Source: Streptomyces sp. CG4 (GTDB taxonomy: Bacteria > Actinomycetota > Actinomycetes > Streptomycetales > Streptomycetaceae). From it: a stretch of 64,000 bases of DNA. Position 1 is the first letter of the stretch, and the number at the start of each line of letters is the position of its first letter. Below, one piece after another: positions 15,697 to 24,043 of the stretch. The stretch spans positions 186,001-250,000 of the forward strand of contig NZ_CP163526.1 in assembly GCF_041080655.1 (NCBI RefSeq). Reading direction: 5' to 3'. The notes beneath the pieces are model-generated. The model was not told where the DNA came from. It made no database searches and saw nothing but the letters and a program-made list of their open reading frames with translations. Both the position numbers and the translations under genes were made by a program.

Positions 15697-17028
15697 ATGC
15701 TTCTGATCATGAGTCAAGGTGCTCTGGTGAAGCGGCAGTTCGGGCACCGCGCCCGGCTTGCACTGTCGGGCGCCGAGGTGTTGAAGACCGATGAGCAGGC
15801 ACACGCCGCCCGGACCCTGTGGAACTGCCTGCACGCGTGGTGGCGGATGATGCCGAAGGAGAAGCGGACCCTGGCGAACGCGGACGCCGCGATACGCCAG
15901 GCCCGCAAGGACATCGATTTCCTCGCGGCCCTCCCCGATCAGGCAGCCCAGGCCGTGCTGAAGACGTACTTCCAGGCATGGAAGAACTGCTGGGAAGGCC
16001 GGGCGGACGCCCCGACCTTCAAGGGCCGTTTCCGGTCGGTGATGTCCGTGGACATCCCGCAGGGCCGTGATCTCCAGGTCAAGCGGGTACACCGCAGGTG
16101 GGGCATAGCCAACATCCCCAAGGTGGGGCGGGTCCGCTTCCGCTGGACCAAAGACCTGCCCATCGGGAAGCGTGCAAACGCCGACAACCGGATCACCGGC
16201 GCCCGGCTCGTCAAGGACCACCTCTGCTGGCACATCGCCTTCCGCGTCACCGCCGTGGACATCGCGCCCGAGCTCCACCAGGGGCCCGAGGCCGGCATCG
16301 ACGCCGGAGTGAACCTTCCCCTCGCCCTCTCCGACGGCAACCACCAGGACCACGGCCGCCCCGCCCGCCTGGCGGACGGCACCGCCGACCGCGACAAGTG
16401 GCTCAACCCCGGCGAGAAGGCCAAGCTGCTCCGCCTGGAGCGGCGGGCCGCGCACCGCAAGAGCTTCCGCAAGCCGAAAGAGCGCAGCTCCAACCGGCTG
16501 AAGGACACCTACGACCAGATCCGGGGGGTGCGCGCAAAAGCCACGCGACGCCACCAGGACTGGCAGCACAAGACCACCACCCGCCTCGCCAAGACGTACG
16601 GCGTCCTGGTGGTCGAAGCACTCACCATCACGAACATGGTCAAGTCAGCGAAGGGCACCCTCGAAGCACCGGGCAGCAACGTCAGACAGAAGGCCGGACT
16701 CAACCGCTCCATCAGCCAGGAAGCATGGGGACGCACGGTCACACTGCTCACGTACAAGACCAGCCGGTACGGCAGCGCCCTCGTCAAGGTCCCGGCTCCC
16801 GGCACGTCCCAGCGCTGCTCGGCCTGCGGCACCACCACGCCCGGCAGCCGCGAGGACCAGGCCACGTTCGTGTGCAAGAACCCCGAGTGCGGATGGTCAG
16901 GCAACGCCGACTGGAACGCAGCCCGGAACATCTTGCACCTGTACCGGATCGGCCACGTGGCGATCCCGGCTGCCGGGAGGGCAGTCGTCAGGCGCACCAA
17001 ACGCGTCAAGCCGGTCACCGCGAGGTAG
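15697..17028 (+). CDS. tnpB: TnpB of the complete IS605 element
   Basis: A 443-residue protein, starting at ATG 15697 or 15709. RuvC-type acids: D in EAGIDAGVNLPLALSD, E in LVVEALTITNMVK, and D in GNADWNAARNIL. The zinc finger CSACG ... CKNPECGW lies between the last two. The gene end runs close to the right end, where the omega RNA is expected. It appears intact. Confidence 0.92.
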   Translation: MLLIMSQGALVKRQFGHRARLALSGAEVLKTDEQAHAARTLWNCLHAWWRMMPKEKRTLANADAAIRQARKDIDFLAALPDQAAQAVLKTYFQAWKNCWEGRADAPTFKGRFRSVMSVDIPQGRDLQVKRVHRRWGIANIPKVGRVRFRWTKDLPIGKRANADNRITGARLVKDHLCWHIAFRVTAVDIAPELHQGPEAGIDAGVNLPLALSDGNHQDHGRPARLADGTADRDKWLNPGEKAKLLRLERRAAHRKSFRKPKERSSNRLKDTYDQIRGVRAKATRRHQDWQHKTTTRLAKTYGVLVVEALTITNMVKSAKGTLEAPGSNVRQKAGLNRSISQEAWGRTVTLLTYKTSRYGSALVKVPAPGTSQRCSACGTTTPGSREDQATFVCKNPECGWSGNADWNAARNILHLYRIGHVAIPAAGRAVVRRTKRVKPVTAR

Positions 17029-17074
17029 ACAGGAATCTCCTTCCTGAGCTTGCGAAGGGAGGAGAGCACTTCAA
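16920..17074 (+). ncRNA. Expected omega RNA of the IS605 element (scaffold part)
   Basis: Inferred by analogy with other TnpB systems, where the guide RNA scaffold overlaps the 3' end of tnpB and the right end. A hairpin (TCCTTC ... GAAGGGA) is visible at about 17038-17060. The guide would begin at 17075 with GGCAACCACGTC, the M23 sequence beyond the right end. Extent is approximate. Confidence 0.35.
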
Positions 17075-17326
17075 GGCAACCACGTCATCATCGACACCGG
17101 GCGGGAACGCGTCCTCCTGGCCCACCTGCGTCCCGGTACCGTCACCGTCACCACCGGTGACAAGGTTCTGCCCGGCGACCTCCTGGGGGAGGTGGGCAAC
17201 TCGGGGAACACCACGGAGCCGCACCTCCACCTGCACGCCGAACGCGGCGGTATCGGCCTGGATCTGCGCTTCGAAGGGATCCGGGGAAGCCTCCACCGTG
17301 GACGTGTCATACGCCCCCGCAGCTGA
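17075..17326 (+). pseudogene. M23 peptidase pseudogene, part after the IS605 insertion
   Basis: Reads GNHVIIDTGRERVLLAHLR, then VGNSGNTTEPHLHLHAERGG and stops at TGA 17324-17326. This is the C-terminal core of the M23 (lysostaphin-type) domain, including the HLHLH zinc-binding motif. The sequence is otherwise undamaged, showing that the insertion is recent relative to the age of the gene. Confidence 0.85.
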
Positions 17327-17421
17327 CCGCCTCCCCTCCCCCTCCACGCACTCCACCCCCGGTGCACGTCCCCCGGCGCGCCGAGGGTGGTTCTACGCAA
17401 CCTGCCCAGAGACCGGATCTC

Positions 17422-17610
17422 ATGAGGCATCGCATACGCCAGTTGACGACCGCTGCGACCATGGCCGTCCTGTGTACGACGGCAACGCTCCGACCTGCCA
17501 ATGCCGACACTCCGGCGCGGCACCTGCTGCCCGGATCGCACCCCGCGTACGCCACGCCACAGGCGGACGCCGGGCCGGTTCCCGTGTCCGTTCCCATGCC
17601 GCAGGCTCAC
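17422..17610 (+). pseudogene. Signal-peptide fragment of a secreted protein
   Basis: Begins MRHRIRQLTTAATMAVLCTT with a typical basic-hydrophobic signal peptide (cleavage likely after ANA), then about 35 Pro/Ala-rich residues. The frame then runs into sequence that codes on the opposite strand for another protein's end, so the gene appears truncated. No family recognised. Confidence 0.35.
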
Positions 17611-17800
17611 CAGAGCCCGACGGGCTCCCTTCCGGCCGCCCGGACCAGGATGTCCCGCGTGGAGCCCATCCCGTACTTGTCGACGTCACTGGACAGTTCG
17701 GCCACGTTCAGCAGGAGCTGCCGGATGTCGACACCGGCGTCCCGTGCCTGCCCGCACAGATCGTTCAGGGCGACCATCAAAGATCGCGAGGATGTGCAGC
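17607..17800 (-). pseudogene. C-terminal fragment of an unidentified protein
   Basis: The minus strand reads LMVALNDLCGQARDAGVDIR, then LLLNVAELSSDVDKYGMGST and ends EPVGLW at a stop. Codon use and amino-acid pattern are convincingly coding, but no start or N-terminal part is found. The family is unknown to me. It is convergent with, and abuts, the plus-strand fragment at 17422. Confidence 0.4.
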
Positions 17801-18342
17801 ACGGCAGGGCACGCGAACTTGCTGTGAGGTCCGGTCGAGCGATGTCCTGAACGTGATCAGCCGGACGAGGATTCACCGGACGTGGACATGGCGATTCGCC
17901 GTCTTGCTGTGCACTTGGGATCGGGCCGGGCGGCCTCGAGTGCCCTGCAGGCGATCGTCGCCTTGCCGGTGACCAGAACCGTCGGCAGCTCGTTGACCCG
18001 GGCGCTGTCACATGCAGTGCGGGCCGGGCCGAACGTCTCCCGGCCCGGCCCGCGCCCACGGCGATCCAGCCGTCCAAGACGTGGCACGGGACACGGTCCG
18101 GGTGATCCGCCGCGTTCCCGGACCGGTGCGTGAGGCAATCGCACAGCGGCACGCGGGAGTTGGACGCGGCGGACACACTCACGCAAGACTGCGACGACAG
18201 GGCCTTCGGAAGCTCGGGCTGACTCGCATCGCCGAGTTACCTGAAGGCCCTGCCCTCATGCGCCGTTGCCGCCACGGGCACCCGGACAAGAACCCTGTTC
18301 GGTCACATCCGCTCACGTCCGGAATGCGGTTGGCTTCTGAGG
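17801..18342. other. Decayed region with one strong hairpin
   Basis: No intact gene seen. Position 18019-18053 holds a perfect 12-bp stem (GCGGGCCGGGCC with its complement) and an 11-nt loop, a good terminator for either strand. The remainder looks like degraded coding sequence. Confidence 0.4.
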
Positions 18343-18639
18343 CTAGCTGTGGTCGTCCGCCAGTTCCAGTGTGAGGGGGTGGGTGGCCAGCGGGGTCACC
18401 TGGATGTCCGCGTGGGGGCGGATGGGGAGGGAGGAGAGCACCTGCTCCAGGGCGTCGGCGTCGGCGGCCGCCCAGATGCCGACGTTGCCGCGCTGGCCGG
18501 GCATCCGCCAGATGTGCTTGAGCACGCCTTTGGCGATCAGTTCATGAGCGTGTGCGTGCTCGCGTTTGATGATCTCGTCGCGTTCTTCGGCCGGCAGGTC
18601 GTAGACGCGGGAACCGTCGAGGTGGATCATGAAATCCAT
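18343..18639 (-). CDS. Muconolactone-isomerase-like protein
   Basis: A 98-residue protein (MDFMIHLDGSRVYDLPAEER) with the ferredoxin-like layout and length of muconolactone delta-isomerase (CatC family). The HLIWRMPG-type strand appears as LKHIWRMPGQRGNVGIWAA. In catabolism these enzymes isomerise muconolactone; many relatives sit in polyketide-type clusters with unknown substrates. It is the last gene of a minus-strand run (hydrolase, MFS, this), 18 bp after the MFS stop, so it probably shares the promoter near 21.1 kb. Confidence 0.8.
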   Translation of the reverse strand: MDFMIHLDGSRVYDLPAEERDEIIKREHAHAHELIAKGVLKHIWRMPGQRGNVGIWAAADADALEQVLSSLPIRPHADIQVTPLATHPLTLELADDHS

Positions 18640-18657
18640 GGAAGTCCTCCTTGGGTG

Positions 18658-20124
18658 CTATTCGACTGAGTTGGCTTCAGCGGCTTTCGGCTCGGGTGCC
18701 GCAGGGTTCAGGTGCTGGTGGCCGGGGGGCAGGTAGCGGGCCACGGCCAGCATCGTGACGACCAGGACGGCGGCCCCGATGATCAGGCTGATGTGCATGC
18801 CCCTCATGAAGTGGTTCGAGTCGGCGATGAGTGCGCCCAGGAGGGCTACGCCGATGGCTCCGCCGAACTGACGGGCCGCGCTGAGGACTCCGGAGGCCAG
18901 GCCCGCCCTCTCGTGCGGGACGGACTCCAGCATCGCCGTCGTCAGGGGCGGGATGGCCAGGCCTCCGCCGATGCCCATCGGGACGAGCAGCAGCAGGAGC
19001 AGGGGAGTCGGGGTGTCCTGGGAGACGAAGAGCAGCCCCAGGATGCCCAGTGTCTGGATGATCTGGCCGAGCATCAGCGGGAAGCGCGGTCCGTGGCGGT
19101 TGGTGAGTTTGCCGGCCAGGAGGTTGACCAGGGTGGTGAAGGCCGTCATCGGGATGAACATCAGGCCTGCCACCAGGGCCGAGGCGCCGCGGTGTTCCTG
19201 GAAGAAGATCGTGAAGACGAAGACCAGGCCGTAGTAGCCCAGGTTCAGGGCCATGCCCGCGCTGGTGCACACGGCCACCGCGGGGTTGCGGAACAGGGTC
19301 AGCGGAACCGCCGGATTGCTCTGGCGGGACTCGGTCAGCAGGAACGCGACGGCGGCGATGACCGCGACCGCGAAGCCGGCGATGGTGGCCGCAGCCGCCC
19401 AGCCGTGGGAGCCTCCGTTGATCACCGCGAACACCAGAGCCGCCAGGGCCAGGACGGCCGTCACCTGGCCTGCCGGGTCCATCGGAGCCCGTCCGCGCGG
19501 GGATCGGGGGGCGCGGAGCATGCCGATGAGGGCGACGATGCCGACCGGGACGTTGATGAAGAAGATCCAGCGCCAGCCGAGCCCGGTCGTCAGTGCTCCG
19601 CCGACGACCGGTCCCGCGGCGACCGCCGCGCCGCCGCCCGCCGTCCACCACGCGATCCCGCGGGCGCGGTGGTGCGGTTCGTCGTAGGCCTGGCGGACCA
19701 GGGCGAGCGAGGCCGGCATCATCACCGCCGCCCCCGCGCCCTGCAACGCCCGTGCGACGATGAGTACTTGGAGGCTGGGTGCGAGTCCGCACAGCGCGGA
19801 CATCAGGGTGAAGACCAACAGGCCCACCGTGAAGGCCCGGCTTGCGCCGATGCGGTCCGAGATGGCGCCGGCCGACAGCAGCAGCGCCGCGAAGAGCAGG
19901 GTGTAGGCCGTCACCACCCACTGCAGCGCCGAGACCTGGCCGCTCCACTGCGCGCCGATGCTCGGCAGCGCAACATTCACCACCGTCGTGTCCAGCGTGA
20001 TCACGAAGAACGCCAGACAGGCCACGAGAACCGTGGCGTTGGGGCTCAACGTCGGCCGGGCGTCAGCCGCTGTTGACTCGGAAGCCTCGCTTCGCGGTGC
20101 ATCGGCGGCGGGTCGCCGGCTCAC
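18658..20124 (-). CDS. MFS drug exporter, DHA2 (14-helix) type
   Basis: A 488-residue protein starting at GTG 20124, which overlaps the hydrolase stop (GTGA) with AAGGA upstream. The sequence has about 14 hydrophobic segments, the loop motif GAISDRIGASRAFTVG after helix 2, LDTTVVNVALPSIGAQ in helix 1 and GPVVGGALTTGLGWRWIFFI, all typical of EmrB/QacA proton-driven exporters. It likely exports the product handled by the neighbouring enzymes. The substrate is unknown. Confidence 0.92.
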   Translation of the reverse strand: MSRRPAADAPRSEASESTAADARPTLSPNATVLVACLAFFVITLDTTVVNVALPSIGAQWSGQVSALQWVVTAYTLLFAALLLSAGAISDRIGASRAFTVGLLVFTLMSALCGLAPSLQVLIVARALQGAGAAVMMPASLALVRQAYDEPHHRARGIAWWTAGGGAAVAAGPVVGGALTTGLGWRWIFFINVPVGIVALIGMLRAPRSPRGRAPMDPAGQVTAVLALAALVFAVINGGSHGWAAAATIAGFAVAVIAAVAFLLTESRQSNPAVPLTLFRNPAVAVCTSAGMALNLGYYGLVFVFTIFFQEHRGASALVAGLMFIPMTAFTTLVNLLAGKLTNRHGPRFPLMLGQIIQTLGILGLLFVSQDTPTPLLLLLLVPMGIGGGLAIPPLTTAMLESVPHERAGLASGVLSAARQFGGAIGVALLGALIADSNHFMRGMHISLIIGAAVLVVTMLAVARYLPPGHQHLNPAAPEPKAAEANSVE

Positions 20125-21029
20125 AGTGTCCTTCCGAAGTGGGCCCCGACCGAGTCCAGTGCCGGCGCCACTGTCGGTTCCTGGTCGTAGAAGTCGAACT
20201 GGGTGCCGGTCGTCCACTGCAGTTCCTTGGGTGCCGCCAGCGCGTCGTGGAAGCGACGGGCGCCTTCCGGAATGGCGGCGTCCGGGCTGTGCAGCATGAA
20301 GGTGGGTGCCGTGCATCGGGGGGCGACCGAGATGGGGTCGAAGGTCAGCCACTGCGGCCAGCTCATGACGGCGAACCGGTTGCGCCACTGCGGGACGGCC
20401 CCGCGGTCGGCGTTGAGGTAGTAGTCGAACGGGCCGTACATCGCGGCCTGCACGTCGGTGTCGCTGGCTGCCGGGACGTAGTCGACCTCGCCTGTCGACT
20501 CGTACTTGTCCCGGGCCGCCTCGCCCAGCGTCATCCGCTCACGGATGCCCTCCGCGCCACCGTAGATGTCCGGGACCAGGGTTCGGTCGTGCAGCCAGGG
20601 AGCCACCATGGCGACGGAGCGGATCTGCGGGGTGCGGGAGGCGGCGACCGCGACATATCCGGAGCCGGCGCAGATGCCGAGTGCGCCGATCCGGGACGAG
20701 TCGATGTCCGGCCGGGACGTGAGGTAGTCGACGGCGTTGACGATGTCCGTGATCTTGCGCTCCGGCGACTCGAAGTCCTGCGGGTCTCCCTTGGACTCTC
20801 CGTAGCCCCGGAAGTCGAAGGCGAGCGCGGTCAGTCCTCGCTGAGCCAGTCCGGCGGCGTACCGGCCCGCCATCTGTTCCTTGATCGTGGTCCACGAGCC
20901 GACGACGACCACCGCGGGACCTGCATCCCCCGTCGGCCGCGAGGCGGGTCGGTAAAGGCTGCCGACCAGTTCGACCCCTTCGCTGGGGAGTGCCACCCCC
21001 TCGACACACACATCACCGTTGGGGTTCAT
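20121..21029 (-). CDS. Alpha/beta hydrolase with Cys nucleophile motif
   Basis: A 302-residue protein from ATG 21029 (MNPNGDVCVEGVALPSEGVE) with GGGAG 5 nt upstream; an earlier start lacks such a site and would lie in the operator region. The nucleophile elbow is GALGICAGSGY, with Cys where most hydrolases have Ser, as in dienelactone-hydrolase and YcjY-like proteins. FDFRGYGESKG precedes it. It is the first gene of the minus-strand operon and is translationally coupled to the exporter. Confidence 0.85.
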   Translation of the reverse strand: MNPNGDVCVEGVALPSEGVELVGSLYRPASRPTGDAGPAVVVVGSWTTIKEQMAGRYAAGLAQRGLTALAFDFRGYGESKGDPQDFESPERKITDIVNAVDYLTSRPDIDSSRIGALGICAGSGYVAVAASRTPQIRSVAMVAPWLHDRTLVPDIYGGAEGIRERMTLGEAARDKYESTGEVDYVPAASDTDVQAAMYGPFDYYLNADRGAVPQWRNRFAVMSWPQWLTFDPISVAPRCTAPTFMLHSPDAAIPEGARRFHDALAAPKELQWTTGTQFDFYDQEPTVAPALDSVGAHFGRTL

Positions 21030-21092
21030 GAGTCTCCCTTCCAGGTCCTGCCAGTGCTCTGTGTACTCTGCCAGGCAGCATAACAAGGTTCT

Positions 21093-21107
21093 TTGACTGT
21101 ATGTCAA
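21093..21107. promoter_or_regulatory. Palindromic operator in the divergent promoter
   Basis: TTGAC-TGTAT-GTCAA is a perfect inverted repeat with 5-bp arms in the AT-rich 175-bp gap between the hydrolase (minus) and SnoaL-like (plus) genes. A related half (AGTTGACAGTT) occurs about 45 bp further right. One regulator could control both directions; the XRE-TPR gene at 24.6 kb is a candidate. Confidence 0.45.
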
Positions 21108-21204
21108 GTGCAGAGTCATTTTGCTTGATCGAACATGACAAAATAGTTGACAGTTGGTTCATCACGGAGTCATTCTCGACCGATCACCGAACAAGGAGTC
21201 GAAT

Positions 21205-21663
21205 ATGACGCAGGATCAGCTCGCCCCGCCGCGCGACGCCCAGTCAGTGGGGCGCTACTTCCTGGACCAGATCGGCGAAGGGCGCCTCGAAGCCGCGTTC
21301 GCCTGCCTGGCCGACGATGTAGTCATGGAAATGCCGTTCGCCCCACCAGGCAGCCCGACCCGGCTGGAAGGTGCGGACGCGCTGCGCAGCCTGTACACGG
21401 GCGTCGTGAACGCGGCCCTGTCGATCGAGCTCCCGGTGAGCACCACTCGGCCGTTCGCCGATCCCGAGTGGGCACTGATCGAGTACACGAGCCGTCTCGT
21501 GCAGCCCGGCGGACGGGAGTACACCAACGTCTACCACGGTCTGTTCCGGGTCGTCGACGGGCGGATCAAGCTCTTCCGGGAGCTCTACGACACCTACCGG
21601 TTCGCGGAGCAGGTGCCTCTCGAGGCACGTCGGGCGATGTTCCCGACCACCGACGAGGGGTGA
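21205..21663 (+). CDS. SnoaL-like (NTF2 fold) protein
   Basis: A 152-residue protein from ATG 21205 with AAGGAG 7 nt upstream. The NTF2-like cone is recognisable: GRYFLDQIGEGRLEAAFACL, DDVVMEMPF, then FRVVDGRIKLFRELYDTYRF at the end. SnoaL relatives are cyclases or hydroxylases in aromatic polyketide pathways, or small isomerases. It is first in a plus-strand operon with the LLM oxidoreductase, which starts 6 bp after its stop. Confidence 0.82.
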   Translation: MTQDQLAPPRDAQSVGRYFLDQIGEGRLEAAFACLADDVVMEMPFAPPGSPTRLEGADALRSLYTGVVNAALSIELPVSTTRPFADPEWALIEYTSRLVQPGGREYTNVYHGLFRVVDGRIKLFRELYDTYRFAEQVPLEARRAMFPTTDEG

Positions 21664-21668
21664 GCGGG

Positions 21669-22634
21669 ATGTCCGCGGCCACCACCCGTGCTCTCGGTGT
21701 GGGCGCCCCCCTGTCCGGAGCCTGGGCAACGCCCGCCGCCCAGGTGCGGATCGCCCGGCAGGCCGAGGCACTCGGCTACCAGTCCCTGTGGACCTTCACC
21801 CGCCTGCTCTTCCCGATGCAGAGCAACGATGCCGAATGGTCGTCCGACTTCCAGCCGGCCTTCCACTACGGCGTGGCGGAACCCCTCATCACCCTCGGCC
21901 ACCTGGCCGGCTGCACCGAGCGGATCCGGCTGGGCACCTCGGTGCTCAACGCGCCGTTCTTCGCTCCTGCGGTCCTGGCCAAACAGCTCATCCAGCTCGA
22001 CCGGGTGTCGAACGGACGGCTCGACGCCGGGCTGGCCCAGGGATGGTCCGAGGAGGAGTTCCGGGCGGTCGGTCTGCCCATGGAGCGGCGAGTGGCCCGC
22101 ACTCTGGAGTACGTGGAGGTGATCCGTCGGATGTGGGAGCAGGATCAGGCGGAGTTCCAGGGCGAGTTCACCGAGCTGCCCCGCACCCTGGTCCGCCCCC
22201 GCCCGGTCCAGCCGGTCTTCCCGTTGCTGCTCGGCGGCTCCACGGAGCAGGCCTGGAGGCGTGCGGGGCGCCTGGCGCAGGGCTGGGTCAGTCCGGGTTT
22301 CGTCACCGTCGCGGAGGTGGCCGAGGCCGCGTCCGGGGTCCGCTCAGCCGCCGAACGCGCCGGGCGTTGCCCCGATGACCTGCGCGTCGTCGTGCGCGCC
22401 ACCGTCTTCCTCGGCCAGGAACACGACGCCGGACGCACCGCCTTCCACGGTTCGGTCGCTCAGATCCGGTCGGACATCGAGCAGATGCATGATGCCGGAG
22501 CCACCGAGGTCTTCCTCGACTTCAACTTCGATCCGCAGATCGTCGGTCCTCAGGCAGAACCTGCCGGTTCGCTCGCCCGGGTCGAGGAAGCACTGGCGGA
22601 ACTCGCTCCGGCTGCCCTTCCCGCCGCACGGTAG
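21669..22634 (+). CDS. LLM-class flavin-dependent oxidoreductase
   Basis: A 321-residue luciferase-like TIM barrel. Motifs: AQVRIARQAEALGYQSLWTF, CTERIRLGTSVLNAPFFAP, LDAGLAQGWSEEEFRAVGL and PLLLGGSTEQAWRRAGRLAQ. The family uses FMN or F420; sequence alone does not decide. ATG 21669 has GAGGGG upstream; a GTG at 21660 overlapping the previous stop is possible. The operon likely continued into the cupin gene at 24044 before a TnpB element entered. Confidence 0.88.
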   Translation: MSAATTRALGVGAPLSGAWATPAAQVRIARQAEALGYQSLWTFTRLLFPMQSNDAEWSSDFQPAFHYGVAEPLITLGHLAGCTERIRLGTSVLNAPFFAPAVLAKQLIQLDRVSNGRLDAGLAQGWSEEEFRAVGLPMERRVARTLEYVEVIRRMWEQDQAEFQGEFTELPRTLVRPRPVQPVFPLLLGGSTEQAWRRAGRLAQGWVSPGFVTVAEVAEAASGVRSAAERAGRCPDDLRVVVRATVFLGQEHDAGRTAFHGSVAQIRSDIEQMHDAGATEVFLDFNFDPQIVGPQAEPAGSLARVEEALAELAPAALPAAR

Positions 22635-22661
22635 GCGCCGCGCAAGAGACTTGGAGACACC

Positions 22662-24040
22662 TTGACTTCCTCCTCCTCGTGAACGAGGGGGATTCCTACG
22701 GCTCGCGCCGTGGGGTTTTCTGCTTCGCCGCCGACTGCCCGCCCGGAGAACTCCGTTGAGGTCTTACACCAGCTCCACAGACTGTCACCGCCAGCCCGGC
22801 GGCCAGAAGGTTCTTTGCTGCGTTCACGTCCCGGTCATGGGTCGTACCGCAGTCGCACGTCCAGGTGCGGACGTTCAGCGGCATCTTGTCAGCCAGGGTG
22901 CCGCAGACGGAGCACAGTTTGGAGGAGGGGAAGAAGCGGTCCACCGCGATCACTTCCCGCCCGTACCAGGCGGCCTTGTACTCCAGAAGGCCCCTAAACT
23001 CCGACCACGCCGCGTCGCTGATGGCGCGGGCAAGGCTCCGGTTTTTGACCATGTTCCGGACGGTCAGGTCCTCGATGACGATCGTTTGGTTTTCACGAAC
23101 GAGTCGAGTGGCCAGCTTGTGCAGCCCGTCCCGGCGGCGGTCGGCGATCCGCGCGTAGATCTTCGCGACCTTGCGCCGGGCCTTGCGCCGGTTGGTGCCG
23201 TCCCCCGTGGCCTTGCGGGACAGTTCCCGCTGGGCCTTGGCGAGCCGGAGGCGGTCGCGGCGTTCGTGGCGGGGGTTGGCGATCTTCTCTCCGGTGGAGA
23301 GGGCCAGCAGGTGGTCCAGGCCGACGTCGACGCCGACCGCCGCATCCGTGGCGGCCAGCGGCTTGACGGACGGGTCTTCGCACAGCAGAGAGACGAACCA
23401 GCGCCCGGCGCTGTCCTGCGACACCGTCACCGTGGACGGCTTCGCCCCCTCCGGCAGAGAACGCGACCACACGATGGCCAGGGGCTCCGCCATCTTCGCC
23501 AGAGTCAGCTTCCCGTCACGGAAGCGGAAACCGCTGGTGGTGTACTCGGCGGACGTGCGCGACTTCTTCCGCGACTTGAAGCGCGGGTACTTCGCTCGCC
23601 TGGCGAAGAAACTGGTGAACGCACTCTGCAAGTGCCGCAGCGTCTGCTGCAACGGCACCGACGACACATCATTGAGGAACACCAGTTCCTCGGTCTTCTT
23701 CCAGGCCGTCAGCATGGCCGAGGTCTGGTTGTAGTTGACCCGCTCCTGCCGCGCCCACGCCTCAGTACGGGCCGCGAGCGCCAGGTTGTAGACCTTCCGC
23801 ACGCACCCGAACGTGCGCGACAGCTCAGCCGCCTGCGCATCGGTTGGATAGAAGCGGTACTTGAACGCCCGCTTCACACACGCCGTCGTCATGCTCACAA
23901 ACTAGCGAGACAACGGTAACGATCAAACCTGCCGGTCAGAGCACTGCGATCCGCCCTGACGGCGAATCGCAGCCCCTTGACCTGCTCCACAGGAGTCCGT
24001 TTCCTCTCCGCCCTGAAGGGCGGAGTATCCACGGAGGAAT
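22662..24040 (-). mobile_element. tnpB-only IS200/IS605-type element in an operon
   Basis: The right end is TTGAC at 22662 (TCAA on the minus strand), followed by a hairpin of the type CCTCCTCCTCG-TGAA-CGAGGGGG. On the other side CTCCGCCC-TGAA-GGGCGGAG at 24006-24025 matches left-end hairpins of the other elements. The exact left boundary is uncertain; it may lie right at the ribosome site of the cupin gene. No TnpA gene is present. Confidence 0.6.
22696..23892 (-). CDS. tnpB: TnpB, RNA-guided nuclease
   Basis: About 398 residues from ATG 23892 (MTTACVKRAFKYRFYPTDAQ); a GTG two codons earlier is also possible. RuvC acids: D in VGVDVGLDHLLALS, E in IVIEDLTVRNMVK, and D in TTHDRDVNAAKNLL. The zinc finger CSVCG ... 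CDCG is present. Full length and apparently intact. Sequence and left/right hairpins differ from the other two elements. Confidence 0.92.
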   Translation of the reverse strand: MTTACVKRAFKYRFYPTDAQAAELSRTFGCVRKVYNLALAARTEAWARQERVNYNQTSAMLTAWKKTEELVFLNDVSSVPLQQTLRHLQSAFTSFFARRAKYPRFKSRKKSRTSAEYTTSGFRFRDGKLTLAKMAEPLAIVWSRSLPEGAKPSTVTVSQDSAGRWFVSLLCEDPSVKPLAATDAAVGVDVGLDHLLALSTGEKIANPRHERRDRLRLAKAQRELSRKATGDGTNRRKARRKVAKIYARIADRRRDGLHKLATRLVRENQTIVIEDLTVRNMVKNRSLARAISDAAWSEFRGLLEYKAAWYGREVIAVDRFFPSSKLCSVCGTLADKMPLNVRTWTCDCGTTHDRDVNAAKNLLAAGLAVTVCGAGVRPQRSSPGGQSAAKQKTPRREP

Positions 24041-24043
24041 CAG

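Larger units (their letters stand above)
15154..17074. mobile_element. Complete IS605-type element inside the M23 gene
   Basis: Joining the base before 15154 to base 17075 restores the M23 reading (APLY-GNHVIIDTG) without adding or losing a residue, so both ends are fixed to the base. The 1921-bp element carries divergent tnpA and tnpB. A hairpin (CCGGCC-TTCA-GGCCGG) lies about 20 nt inside the left end, and the right end is TTCAA. There is no target duplication, as expected for single-strand Y1 transposition. The sequence before the left end is CTCTAC. Confidence 0.9.
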
